DNA from: Celeribacter sp. HF31 | Lineage (GTDB): Bacteria > Pseudomonadota > Alphaproteobacteria > Rhodobacterales > Rhodobacteraceae | NCBI RefSeq assembly: GCF_011806455.1 | Contig: NZ_JAATOT010000003.1 | Location: forward strand, 186,001-250,000 | Length of the DNA: 64,000 nt | Reading direction: 5' to 3' | Shown: piece after piece, positions 33,887 to 43,625 of the stretch | Position numbering within the stretch: position 1 is the first letter of the stretch | How the letters are laid out: every line of letters starts with the position of its first letter | Translations under genes and position numbers: made by a program | Notes under the pieces: model-generated | What the model was told of the DNA's origin: nothing | What the model saw: only the letters and a program-made list of their open reading frames with translations | Databases searched by the model: none

Positions 33887-36541
33887 ATGTGTGGAATTTG
33901 CGAGGCTTTTAGGCCGACTGACGATGACTGCGTGTATGAAGACAACGCGACCTATGCGACGATCACCGAAGGGTCGGATGCAGCCGCGGGAACGAATACA
34001 AACTACACCATGAGCGTCGGGGATACGTTTTCCGGCACATTGTCCTCCAACAGTGACGTGGATTGGGTCGAGATCAACCTGACCGCTGGTGAGACCTACA
34101 CTATTTCAATGGACGGATCCGGCACACTGCCGGACACCTATCTCTATCTTTATAATGCATCCGGAAATCTGGTGACCGAGAACGATGACGGTGGTCCAGA
34201 CTATTACTCGGAAATCACCTTTACCGCGACATCGAGCGGCACATATTACATTGGCGGCGCGGCTTACTTAGATGGTTCAAGCTATGGCGCTTATACGATT
34301 GATGTGGAGACGGCCGAACCCGTTGCGGAGGGCTCGCTCGACGAGTTGGCAGATTATCTGACCGATGGCTTTTGGGGCAGCTATGGCGGGGACTGGCGGT
34401 CGTTTAACACCTCCAGCTCGAATGTGATCACGGTCAATATCAGTGACCTGAACGCGACTGAGCGGGACCTTGCCCTCGCAGCGCTTGAATCGTGGGAAAT
34501 GGTTGCGGATGTCTCCTTCTCCGTCACGACCTCAACCGGCGCAGACATCATGTTCTACAATGATGACAATGGCAATTCGACATCCCTGAGCGCCTATTCC
34601 ACCTCGGATCTGAGCGGAAATACAATCAATTCTTCCGACGTCGTGATCACCAGTGGCTGGGTGAATTCCTCCATGGGCGATGAAATCGGCACCTATGGGT
34701 TTCAGACATATATCCACGAGATCGGTCATGCTCTGGGTCTGGGGCACCAGTCCGCCTACAACGGATCCGCAAACTTCCCCTCAGACGCAGATTTTGCCAA
34801 TGACAGCTGGCAAATGTCGATCATGTCGTATTTCTCGCAAAGCGAAAATACGAATGTGTCCGCCAGTCTGGCCTATCTCGTCACGACGATGATGGCCGAC
34901 ATCCGCGCCATTCAGAACCTCTATGGGGCCGCCGGCGCGGGCTCAGTGACGTCTGGCGACACCATTTGGGGCGTCGGCACCAATCTCACCAACTATCTCG
35001 GTGATCTGTTCAACGACTGGGAAAATGGGACGAATACCGTCTACTCCGGCGACCCAATTGCCTTTACGATCTACGATGCCGACGGGACCGATACGCTCAA
35101 CTTGAGCATCTCCACCTCGGATGACCGGATCGACATGCAGGACGGCACATTCTCTGACGTGGATGGTCTGATCGGCAATGTCGGCATCATGGTCGGCACT
35201 GTGGTCGAGAATCTCTATGCGGGCTCAGGAAACGACGACATCACCGGCAATTCGGCCAACAACGAGATTTACGGCGGTGCCGGGAATGACACGATCCGAG
35301 CACTGGATGGAGACGACATCGTCGATGGCGAAGGCGGCTCCGATATCGTTTATCTCGGCGACGGCGCAGACCGTTTCAATGGCTCTTCCGACATCGACGG
35401 GGACACGGTTTATGGTGGCACGGGTGGTGATATCATTTCCGGCGGATCGGCGATGGACGAATTGCGCGGCGAAGATGGCTGGGATCGCATCTACGGCGGC
35501 GATGGCAACGACCTGATCGTCGGGGGCCAAGGGAATGACCGTCTCTATGGCCAAGACGACAACGACAGCATGTATGGCGAATCTGATGATGACATCATGT
35601 ACGGCGGCAATGGTGCGGATTGGATGTCCGGGGGGACCGGCGACGACCGTGTGTCGGGTGATGCCGGTGACGACGAACTCTATGGCGGAGACGGCAACGA
35701 CTACGTCTATGGCGGGACGGAAAACGATACGATCTACGGCAACGGTTCCACGGATCGCCTCTACGGTCAGGACGGCAACGACACGATCTTTGGCGGGGCC
35801 GGACGGGATTATATCTACGGCGGCGACGGCTCCGACCGCGCGTCTGGCGAAGATGGCAACGACATCATGTTCGGCGGCGCCGGATATGACCGCCTTTGGG
35901 GTGGAACCGGTTCGGATTCGATCAACGGTGAGGCGGGTGTAGATCGTCTCTATGGTCAGGACGGTGACGATACGCTCTCTGGTGGTGAGGATGCCGACTA
36001 TCTTTATGGCGGCAACGACAACGACACCCTGTCCGGAGACTCTGGTGCGGACATCCTAAGCGGTGACGCGGGTATCGATCAACTTGACGGAGGCACCGAA
36101 GGGGACCGTCTCTATGGCGGTACGGGGGATGACACCCTGATCGGGGGAGGTGGGTATGATCGCCTCTACGGCCAGGACGACAACGACACCCTCTATGGCG
36201 GTCAAGGCAATGATTACCTCTACGGCGGCGATGGAAACGACACGCTTTATGGCGGCACCGGGGATGACACCCTGGTGGGCAATGCCGGTGAGGATACATT
36301 TGTCTTCAATGAAGCGGCTCTGGGAACAGATATCATCAACGATTTCACATTGACCGAGGATACCCTGTCCCTGTCCAGCGATCTCTGGGGGGGTGCCAAC
36401 CTCACGGGAAGCCAGGTGGTCTCGACCTACGGATTTGTCAGCAACGGCGATCTGATTCTGGATTTTGGTGACACCACCATCATCCTCAGCGGTGTGACAG
36501 ACACCTCCGGTCTGGCCTCTGATATCAGCATCCTTGCTTAA
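33887..36541 (+). CDS. Serralysin-like RTX metalloprotease
   Basis: An 884-residue secreted protease. The order is a short Cys-containing N-terminus without a Sec signal, a PPC (pre-peptidase C-terminal) domain at about 45-145, and an M10-type zinc protease domain with HEIGHALGLGH (His277 onward) and Met-turn SIMSYF (about 311-316). Some 20 calcium-binding RTX nonapeptides (GGxGxDxLY) run from about 440 to 800. An M10 C-terminal segment follows (DIINDFTLTEDTLSLSSDLW). This is the layout of type I secretion substrates; no type I exporter is in the window. GAGGG precedes the ATG at 33887. A broken RTX gene lies convergent to it. Confidence 0.9.
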   Translation: MCGICEAFRPTDDDCVYEDNATYATITEGSDAAAGTNTNYTMSVGDTFSGTLSSNSDVDWVEINLTAGETYTISMDGSGTLPDTYLYLYNASGNLVTENDDGGPDYYSEITFTATSSGTYYIGGAAYLDGSSYGAYTIDVETAEPVAEGSLDELADYLTDGFWGSYGGDWRSFNTSSSNVITVNISDLNATERDLALAALESWEMVADVSFSVTTSTGADIMFYNDDNGNSTSLSAYSTSDLSGNTINSSDVVITSGWVNSSMGDEIGTYGFQTYIHEIGHALGLGHQSAYNGSANFPSDADFANDSWQMSIMSYFSQSENTNVSASLAYLVTTMMADIRAIQNLYGAAGAGSVTSGDTIWGVGTNLTNYLGDLFNDWENGTNTVYSGDPIAFTIYDADGTDTLNLSISTSDDRIDMQDGTFSDVDGLIGNVGIMVGTVVENLYAGSGNDDITGNSANNEIYGGAGNDTIRALDGDDIVDGEGGSDIVYLGDGADRFNGSSDIDGDTVYGGTGGDIISGGSAMDELRGEDGWDRIYGGDGNDLIVGGQGNDRLYGQDDNDSMYGESDDDIMYGGNGADWMSGGTGDDRVSGDAGDDELYGGDGNDYVYGGTENDTIYGNGSTDRLYGQDGNDTIFGGAGRDYIYGGDGSDRASGEDGNDIMFGGAGYDRLWGGTGSDSINGEAGVDRLYGQDGDDTLSGGEDADYLYGGNDNDTLSGDSGADILSGDAGIDQLDGGTEGDRLYGGTGDDTLIGGGGYDRLYGQDDNDTLYGGQGNDYLYGGDGNDTLYGGTGDDTLVGNAGEDTFVFNEAALGTDIINDFTLTEDTLSLSSDLWGGANLTGSQVVSTYGFVSNGDLILDFGDTTIILSGVTDTSGLASDISILA

Positions 36542-36552
36542 TTCAAAAATCT

Positions 36553-36578
36553 CGGCGCGGCCTTTTAATGTCGCGCCG
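36553..36578. terminator. Bidirectional hairpin between convergent RTX genes
   Basis: CGGCGCG and CGCGCCG form a 7-bp stem with a 12-nt loop containing TTTT. It sits between the two convergent stops and may end both transcripts, though it lacks a clean U tract. Confidence 0.45.
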
Positions 36579-37226
36579 GGCGTTCATATCTTGTCGGTTC
36601 GTCTGACCGATTAAGACGGGTTCAGACGAACACGAAGTCCAGATCACCCGCCTCGGAGAGCGAGACACCGCTCAGAATCAGGAGCCCCTCTCTGCCCGCG
36701 ACGGAGATGACCAGATCGCCCTGATCGTTGCTGGAAAAACTCAAATCGCTCTTGACAACACCTCGCGCAAACTCCACGTCGTCCAGGCCCAGCTCAAAGT
36801 CTGAGATTGTACTTTGACCGGACAGGTCATCGAAGACGAATCTATCCGCACCAACGCCGCCTTCGAGAAGGTTCATCCCTGCACCTCCGGAGAGACGATC
36901 ATTTCCCGCGCCGCCATAGAGCGCGTCATCACCGGCGTCTCCAAGCAGGGTATCGTGATCGTTCTCACCATACAGCGTGTCATTGCCATCACCGCCGTAA
37001 AGGTAATCACGCCCATCGCCGCCCAGGATCGTGTCGTCGCCTTCTTGCCCATAGAGACGGTCCCAACCCGCCTCGCCGTAAAGAGTGTCGTTTTCGAGAC
37101 CACCCCAGCCGCGATCCCCATGTGCACCGCCGTAAAGAGTGTCACTCCCATCGTTCCCGGAAAGAATATCGTCATCATCGCCGCCGAGGATCACGTCATC
37201 TCCGTCGCCACCGTAAAGGTAGTCAC

Positions 37227-37241
37227 GCCCCGCCCCGCCCC
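37227..37241 (-). repeat. GGGGC x3 tandem repeat causing a frameshift
   Basis: Three GCCCC units on the plus strand (GGGGC on the coding strand) lie inside an RTX repeat. Removing one 5-bp unit joins SGGAGR to DYLYGGDGDD in frame. The triplication looks like a slippage product. Confidence 0.8.
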
Positions 37242-38080
37242 GCCGGAAATATAATCATTGCCGGCTTGGCCATAGAGCCGATCCCAACCGTCATCGCCAT
37301 AAAGCTGATCGTCGTCATCGCCGCCGTAAATGCGGTCTCCGCCGGACCCGCCATAAAAGATGTCTTGGCCACCACCACCGGCAATCACATCCCGACCGCT
37401 GCCGCCATACACCGTGTCGTGGCCATGAGTGCCCCCCTGGCCCTCATCGAAGAACCAGTCATCCCCATCCGAAAGATAGACGGTGTCACGACCACCTCCG
37501 CCATAGACACGATCGTTTCCCGCCCCGGCATCTATGAAATCGTATCCGGAATCTCCGTAGATCTCATCGTCGCCGTCACCGCCGTACAGCATATCGTCCC
37601 CATCGCCGCCATAGATGAGATCATTGCCTTCGTAGCCGATGAGAACATCATTCCCCTCTTGTCCCATGAGCGTGTCGCCTAAGACACTTCCCTCGATATG
37701 ATCATCTTAAGCGCCGCCGATCAGCGTTCCGACCGAAGCAATTGCCGGACGATCAGGCCCCAGAAAAGCGGTCGCAATGATGGCATCGAAATCAATGTCA
37801 TAGCCATCATCGGAAAAAACATCGATGTATTCGCCATTGACGATCAGGCGTATACCTCCAGCCAGGTAGGACCAGCTCACGGCATCCTCGGAATAGGCCA
37901 TGGTGTAGTCGGAGAGATCGAGGCGATCATCACCGATGTTAAAATCCGTAATCGTATCGGTTTCGCCATCCTCGCTGGTGACAAAGATGTCATTGCCATA
38001 GCCCCCGGTCAGGCGGTCTGCGCCGGCACCATCGACCAGGACATCGTCGCCGTTTCTTCCATTCAGCGTGTCATTACCCG

Positions 38081-38088
38081 CCCCCCCC
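38081..38088 (-). repeat. G8 homopolymer causing a frameshift
   Basis: Eight C on the plus strand (G8 in the coding direction). With seven, the frame reads LLSGGAGNDTLNGRNGDD continuously; with eight it runs into TAA four codons later. A typical slippage site. Confidence 0.85.
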
Positions 38089-39417
38089 TGACAACAACTC
38101 GCCGCCGGACGTTCCCTCAATCGTGTCCGCTCCATCTCCCCCCCAGAGGGGCGTGGACCACCGATCCGCGTCGAAAGACAACCTGACCGTACCCGCCTGC
38201 GTTTCTGAGGAGACATAGATCGACACGCCATCAACGGTGACATCGATGGCCAGACTATAGGGATCGTACAGCGGCATCGAGGCGTAGGCGGAGAGGTTTT
38301 CAAGCAGAATAAGCTGTCCGTCCTCCGTCATAGTGAACAGGCTCAAGCCATTGTCCGCGCCAGCCGCGATCACGAATCCCATCCCGTTCAGGGTGAAGGC
38401 TTCCACATGAGATGCCGCTCCGAACTGTGTCTCTCTGGTGTCCAGCACATGGTCGACCGCATCGAGCACGCCGTTCGCATCCATGCTGAACACGGTTAGG
38501 GACCCCGAACCGGGCGAGGCCACGACGACATATGTTTGTCCACCAATCTCAAGCGTCGTGAAGTCTTCGGGCAAACCCATGCCGACCTGATCAATAGCGC
38601 CCGTCTCGGACACTGATGTCGCCGTCTCAGTGATCGGATCATAGAGATAAGAGAGCACATTTCCGTCTGACTGATCCAAAGCCAGAATGATAAGTCCCGC
38701 ATCGGTTTCAATATAGTCGATCGCGGAGATGTCGCCCTGGAAGATGACCGTAGAGTGCTCTGAGACAAGATCGGCGCTCTCCTGTGCGACATGAAACATG
38801 CGCACATAACCATCGGCGCCGACGCTGATCAGGCTGGCCACATTGCCGCCGTCCGACAGGGTCAGGAAACTCCGGACATCGGCCATTTCCGTGGCCGAGC
38901 TTGGCAGGATTTTTGGGGAAAGGAGCGCGCCATTGTCCGTAAGTTCATAGGCGAAAACGTCGCCCGAGTCAGAGGCTCCGACGAGCACATAATGCGTCCC
39001 ACCGATATCTACGATCACGGATTGAGATGTGTGCAGGCTGCGCAATCCAACACCAAAGCTCTGTGTGTCGATCAGCGTTAGACGCCCATCCGCCCCCACA
39101 GAATAGCTTGCCATGCCACCGTTTTCGCCAGACAGGGTAACAAGAAACGACCCGCCAGACGTCTCGTATAAAATGTATTCGGATATATCGTGATCATAGA
39201 CGACATCACCGACTGTCTGTGTGTCTTCATAAAGAAAAGACGACATGGCCAACCCCATTTTTACCCATGTCCGATGTTGAAGCACTAGGGTTACGCAAGC
39301 CTCACTCAACTGCATTGCAAATGTGGCATTCCCAGAGAAATTTAACAAAATGCGATGGCTTGGCCCCGCATCGGGCTCGGGCTAAAGTCGCATAAACTCG
39401 AGAGCAGGAGATCGACC

Positions 39418-40179
39418 ATGAGACCGGCGGTGACCATCATAATGCCTGTCTTCAATTGTGGCCCCTACCTTCCCGAAACACTTGAGGCCGTGATCGCGCA
39501 AAGTCATGAAAACTGGACCCTGCTTGCCATAGACGACAAATCCTCGGACGATAGCGCCTCGATTGTTGCGCAGTATGCGGCCACCGATCCGCGCATCAGA
39601 TTGCTGCGTCACACAGATCAAAAAGGCGCAGCGGCGGCGCGCAATTCCGGATTGGAGGCCGTACAAACCTCTTGGATCGCGTTTCTTGATGCAGATGATA
39701 TTTGGACAGAGACAAAGCTCGCAACACAACTGACCTGGCTTGAGCGTCAGGGGCATGGTTTTGGTGCCACAAGCTACGGGGTCATTGATCGGGATGGACG
39801 CCCTTTGGCGACTCGGCACGTTCCGCCGCGGATCGACTATACGCAACTCTTGCGCGGCAATCCGATTGGGACATCGACGGTCATGATCCATGACTCTGTT
39901 TTGAACGGGCTGCGCTTTCCCGATCTGAGGCGTCGTCAGGACTACGCACTGTGGCTGCAATTGGCCCAACGAGGAGTGGTCTGCCACGGGCTGGATACCC
40001 CGTTGACATTATACAGACGCCGACCAGATGCACTCTCGGCCGCGAAGTTGCCCTCGGCCTTGGCAACACGCCATGTCTACCGGATGCTCCCGAACCTGTC
40101 TCGTCTTGGCGCATTGAAAGCCTATAGCACCTACTTGTGGCGCACCGGGCTTAAGCATCTCGGATGGGTCGATTATTGA
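39418..40179 (+). CDS. Glycosyltransferase family 2
   Basis: A 253-residue GT-A fold transferase: VTIIMPVFNCGPYLPETLEAVIAQ at the N-terminus, the nucleotide-sugar-binding DDKSSDDS, and the metal-binding DADDIW (about residue 100). A motif RRRQDYALWLQLAQRG corresponds to the acceptor-side (EDYDLWLR-like) helix. AGGAGAT precedes the ATG at 39418. It transfers a sugar onto a surface glycan. It opens the polysaccharide region; its 3' end overlaps the convergent next gene by 7 bp. Confidence 0.9.
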   Translation: MRPAVTIIMPVFNCGPYLPETLEAVIAQSHENWTLLAIDDKSSDDSASIVAQYAATDPRIRLLRHTDQKGAAAARNSGLEAVQTSWIAFLDADDIWTETKLATQLTWLERQGHGFGATSYGVIDRDGRPLATRHVPPRIDYTQLLRGNPIGTSTVMIHDSVLNGLRFPDLRRRQDYALWLQLAQRGVVCHGLDTPLTLYRRRPDALSAAKLPSALATRHVYRMLPNLSRLGALKAYSTYLWRTGLKHLGWVDY

Positions 40180-41051
40180 CGCTCTGCGTTCGAACCACCC
40201 ACAAGCCTCACTGTTTCCCAAAATGTCACGCCCCAAAGGACGTAGAGCACCAAGAGCGCTTTTGCCTTGCGTCTGAAAGGCGCCTTTTTGCGGAGAAAAC
40301 GCCAGGTTTGGCGGAAAGGCGGGACACAGGAGGCCAACACCCACAACATCCGGCGTCCCATTGTGCCCGCCCGAATTTGACCACCGCGCACGCGCCTCGC
40401 TTTTGTGATGACTTCGCTGGCCGTCGTGCGGGCCGGATGGACCACCCGGACCTCATCAGCGTAAGCGATCCCGAACCCCGCTTGGCCGGCTTTGCGGCAA
40501 AACGCGGCATCTCCCCCGGAAAACCGCCTCTCATCAAAACCGCCGACAGCTTCCAACACGCTGCGCGCGACACCCAGGTTGGCGCAGGCCCCATAGCCCC
40601 GCGAGACGTAGTGTTTTTGCGGGATGCCCCGGATGATGTCATACGCCGCCCATAGGGTTTCACGGGCAGGCGTGTCCATGTCGATACGCCCCGCCCACAG
40701 GGTCTTTGGGTCCGTCGTCAGCCGCAACAAAAGGCCTTTCAACCAATCGGGATCGGGCAGACAATCGGCATCGGTAAATGCCACAAAGGGCGTCATGGTG
40801 GCCTCGATCCCCACGTTCCTTGCGGCATAGGACCCCGGCGTGAGACAAACGATCATACGGGCGTTCTGTGCGATCTCGGCGACATTTAATCCCGCCGGAG
40901 GTGGCTCGTTCGCGACAACAACAATCGTGTATCGACGTGGTGACAGCGTCTGCGCGGCCAAGTTTTGCAAGAGGCGAGACAAACCATCCCACTGACGATA
41001 TACGGGAATTATAACCGATATATCCGCCACCTGTTCCAGCGCCTCTTTCAC
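40173..41051 (-). CDS. Glycosyltransferase family 2
   Basis: A 292-residue GT2 protein: ISVIIPVYRQWDGLSRLLQNLAAQ, PGSYAARNVGIEA, metal-binding TDADCLPDPDWL and GGFDERRFSGGDAAFCRKA. A hydrophobic helix near the C-terminus (ALLVLYVLWGVTFWETVRLV) probably anchors it at the inner membrane. Tail-to-tail with the preceding glycosyltransferase. Acceptor and donor are unknown. Confidence 0.88.
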   Translation of the reverse strand: MKEALEQVADISVIIPVYRQWDGLSRLLQNLAAQTLSPRRYTIVVVANEPPPAGLNVAEIAQNARMIVCLTPGSYAARNVGIEATMTPFVAFTDADCLPDPDWLKGLLLRLTTDPKTLWAGRIDMDTPARETLWAAYDIIRGIPQKHYVSRGYGACANLGVARSVLEAVGGFDERRFSGGDAAFCRKAGQAGFGIAYADEVRVVHPARTTASEVITKARRVRGGQIRAGTMGRRMLWVLASCVPPFRQTWRFLRKKAPFRRKAKALLVLYVLWGVTFWETVRLVGGSNAERQ

Positions 41052-41140
41052 TGTCTTTGCCCTTGCTCAGCATTTGTTATCTATTGGCAACAAATATCAG
41101 GGCCGATAGCTTTCGGACCTGAGGATAAAGGAATTCAACC

Positions 41141-42466
41141 ATGACAGAAACATCTTTCGAGCGCCTGAACGCCGTACAAGCTCTCAAATCGCGTGGCGAT
41201 TTTTCCAATTGGTCCTCTGTCAAAGATCGCCTGACCCCACAGGCATGGCCGAGCCTGTCACCGTCATTCAAAGTGCCCGCCAAAGCAAAGGTCTTTACCA
41301 TCGGAAGCTGCTTTGCCCGCAACATCGAAGAGCATCTTGCGCTCTTGGGGTTTCAACTTCCGACCTTGGACTTCTCCGTCCCCGAAGAAGAATGGAGCGG
41401 CAAGAGACGCAACGGCATTCTCAACAAATACACGCCCGCGACGGTCTGTCAGGAAATCGAATGGGCCGCCGAAATCTATGAGCGCGGTACAGGCTTTGTC
41501 CCTCAAGATGCGGACCCGATGCGGTTCGAAACCCGTGATGGCAAGGTGATCGACCTTCACCTCGGCGGCTTTGTGCCCGTCACAAAAGAGCGGTTCATTG
41601 CCCGCCGTCGCGCCATCTATGAGCTCTATGTCGAAGCTTTCTCCTCTGATCTCGTGGCACTGACGTTCGGTCTGACGGAAAGCTGGGTACATCGAGACAG
41701 TGGGCTTCACATCCACCAAGCGCCTGCCACACGCGCCATGCTGCGGGATGCAAAAAACTACGACTTCATAAATCTCGATTACGAGGCCTGTCTCGACTGC
41801 ATGAAACGCAGCGTCGAGACCCTGCGGCGCCTCAATCCCGATGTCATGATCATCACCACTGTCTCGCCCGTGTCCCTCAATGCGACATTCACCGAAGCCG
41901 ACGTCATCATTGCAAACAACCTGTCAAAGTCGACATTGCGCAGCGCTGTCGGAAAAATCGAGCGGCTTTACGATCGGCTCGACTATTTCCCGAGCTATGA
42001 AAACGCAACTCTTTCGCCGCTGGAAGATGCCTATGAAGCAGATCTGCGCCATGTTCGGGACGGGTTTGTCGGCAAGATCGTCAAACAATTGATCGCGCAT
42101 TATTTCGAAGTCACCGACACAGTTTCTAATCTGGTGCAATCCGCCGCGGTCGCCCTCGGGTCCAATCTCAAGGCTGAGGAAAGCGATGCTTTCATCACGC
42201 TTTGCGATAGCGTGACACAGTTTGAAACGCTCTCGGACGATCAATTGAATGTCTACCTGCGCAGTCTGTGGCGTTTGAACCGGAAGAAAGCCATCAAAGC
42301 TGTCGCAAAGGAAATCATGGCGCGCGAAACCAGGCTTCATCGGCATCTGCGGGCCGTTGCCCATATCTTTCCGCGGTGTGGTCTCGAGCGCGAATTGCGC
42401 GCCTACGCCAAGGATATTCTTGCCGTCGATCCGAACAATCCGATTGCCCTCAAGTGGGTCGCATAG
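41141..42466 (+). CDS. GSCFA-domain protein
   Basis: A 441-residue protein with the namesake FTIGSCFARNIEEHL motif at about residue 52, followed by FGLTESWVH and TVSPVSL, the blocks expected of the GSCFA/SGNH-hydrolase-like fold. The Ser in GSC would be the nucleophile. The C-terminal 120 residues are helical and resemble a repeat scaffold. These proteins are frequent in polysaccharide loci and may be acyl-esterases or acyltransferases of glycans. It stands alone on the plus strand among minus-strand capsule genes. Confidence 0.82.
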   Translation: MTETSFERLNAVQALKSRGDFSNWSSVKDRLTPQAWPSLSPSFKVPAKAKVFTIGSCFARNIEEHLALLGFQLPTLDFSVPEEEWSGKRRNGILNKYTPATVCQEIEWAAEIYERGTGFVPQDADPMRFETRDGKVIDLHLGGFVPVTKERFIARRRAIYELYVEAFSSDLVALTFGLTESWVHRDSGLHIHQAPATRAMLRDAKNYDFINLDYEACLDCMKRSVETLRRLNPDVMIITTVSPVSLNATFTEADVIIANNLSKSTLRSAVGKIERLYDRLDYFPSYENATLSPLEDAYEADLRHVRDGFVGKIVKQLIAHYFEVTDTVSNLVQSAAVALGSNLKAEESDAFITLCDSVTQFETLSDDQLNVYLRSLWRLNRKKAIKAVAKEIMARETRLHRHLRAVAHIFPRCGLERELRAYAKDILAVDPNNPIALKWVA

Positions 42467-42483
42467 GGACCACTTCTCGCGAG

Positions 42484-42509
42484 ATGGGCAGGCTCTTTGG
42501 CCTGCTCAT
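42484..42509. terminator. Hairpin between GSCFA gene and glycosyltransferase operon
   Basis: A 10-bp stem (ATGGGCAGGC with GCCTGCTCAT, one G-T pair) and a 6-nt TCTTTG loop lie between the two convergent stops. A likely bidirectional terminator. Confidence 0.65.
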
Positions 42510-42521
42510 GGCGCAAGAGGG

Positions 42522-43622
42522 TCACTGTTTGGAAAAACGTTCCATCAGATCGAGATAAGCATCCGCGACGCGGTTCGGGTCGTAAGCCGAAAGGTCCACA
42601 GGCCCATTCGACACGGCTTTCTGCGCATTGAGCGTCTCTGAAATGGCTTGGATCAGGCCGTTTTTATCGCCCAAGGGCACCAGACGGCCCAAGCGGCCGT
42701 GATCCAGAATTTCCGCAGGACCAGAGGGGCAATCCGTTGCCACGACAGGACATCCCGCAGCGAGGGCCTCCGCGAGGGCCAGTCCAAATCCCTCCCAACG
42801 AGACGTCGACACAAACACGTCGGCATGCGTCATATAAGGCTCAAGATCCGGAAGGTGCCCGGCAAAACAGATGTCTTGGGCATAGCCGGTTTCTGCCGCG
42901 AGGATTTCAAGCGCCCCCCGCAAGGGACCATCGCCACAGATGAACAATTTGAGTGGCCGCTGGGCGCGCAACTCCGCGAAGACCTTAAGCAGAAGCGCAT
43001 GGTCTTTCTGGGGAACAAGACGCCCCACCGACAACAGGATCGGCACGTCCTCTTGGTGCCAGAAAGGGTGATCTGGACGTAACGCTGGGGTGGCGCCCAG
43101 TGGAGCAACGGGATTGTAAATCACCTCTATCCGCGCCGTCTTTGGCAAGTAGCGCGTCAAATCCCGCGCCACGCCTTTGGACACCGCGACGCATACATCG
43201 GCGTAGGGGCTAAGCCTGTAAGCGCAGCGCATCAAAAGCTTCATCGAACGGCTTTTATGCGCCAATTCCATCGTCTGTTCGGTGTGAAACGTCCACATCA
43301 GATGACAGTGCTTTTGACGCGACAACAGCTTTGCCGCCAAAAACAAAAGATCTGTATAGGCCCGCCCTGAAATTACAGCATCCGGGCGATTTTCGGACAG
43401 GTAACGCACCGCATGCGGCAAAGATCGACGCGTGCGCCTGCCAAACCGGACAACATTCAACCCATCTGGCAATTCCAGAGTAAGCTCTGCATGGTTGGTC
43501 AGAACCAGATCAACCCGATGACCACGCGCCAGAAACACCTTTGCAAGCACGAGCAGCACGCGGCGTATGCCACCGTTCGTCATCGCCCCCGCCACCAAGC
43601 AGATATGTTTCTGCGTCTCCAC
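42522..43622 (-). CDS. Glycosyltransferase family 4
   Basis: A 366-residue GT-B transferase. N-terminal VAGAMTNGGIRRVLLVLAKVF loops precede the C-terminal domain with ILLSVGRLVPQKDHALLLKVFAEL, LFICGDGPLRGALEILA and the donor-binding STSRWEGFGLALAEALAAGCPVVATDC. The start is a GTG 3 bp after the upstream stop, so it is the last gene of the capsule operon. Sugar specificity is unknown. Confidence 0.9.
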   Translation of the reverse strand: METQKHICLVAGAMTNGGIRRVLLVLAKVFLARGHRVDLVLTNHAELTLELPDGLNVVRFGRRTRRSLPHAVRYLSENRPDAVISGRAYTDLLFLAAKLLSRQKHCHLMWTFHTEQTMELAHKSRSMKLLMRCAYRLSPYADVCVAVSKGVARDLTRYLPKTARIEVIYNPVAPLGATPALRPDHPFWHQEDVPILLSVGRLVPQKDHALLLKVFAELRAQRPLKLFICGDGPLRGALEILAAETGYAQDICFAGHLPDLEPYMTHADVFVSTSRWEGFGLALAEALAAGCPVVATDCPSGPAEILDHGRLGRLVPLGDKNGLIQAISETLNAQKAVSNGPVDLSAYDPNRVADAYLDLMERFSKQ

Positions 43623-43625
43623 AGC

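Larger units (their letters stand above)
36622..39258 (-). pseudogene. RTX calcium-binding protein with beta-propeller-like N-terminus, broken in three places
   Basis: Read on the minus strand, one RTX gene is recognisable from about 39258 (MGLAMSSF; MSSF at 39246 is an alternative) to 36622. The first 390 residues are repeated beta-strand units (GGNVASLISVGADGYVRMF, GGQTYVVVASPGSGSLTVF) suggesting a propeller. An RTX block with TITDFNIGDDRLDLS, a second long RTX block and a C-terminal segment (STISDFELGLDDVEFARG) follow. Three lesions interrupt it: a G8 run (38081-38088) shifting frame, an in-frame TAA (37707-37709) and a GGGGC triplication (37227-37241) shifting frame. Reading across them restores a continuous protein of about 875 residues. 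It could be a true pseudogene, phase-variable, or affected by sequencing error. Confidence 0.78.

Noticed and set aside
35200-37660. Regular short repeats resembling a CRISPR or minisatellite array
   Set aside because: The period is 27 bp (nine codons) with degenerate units that encode RTX nonapeptides; there are no identical repeats with unique spacers.
36807-37682. Plus-strand ORF with long Val/Ile-rich product
   Set aside because: Reverse reading of RTX repeats, which are naturally open in several frames because of their regular composition.
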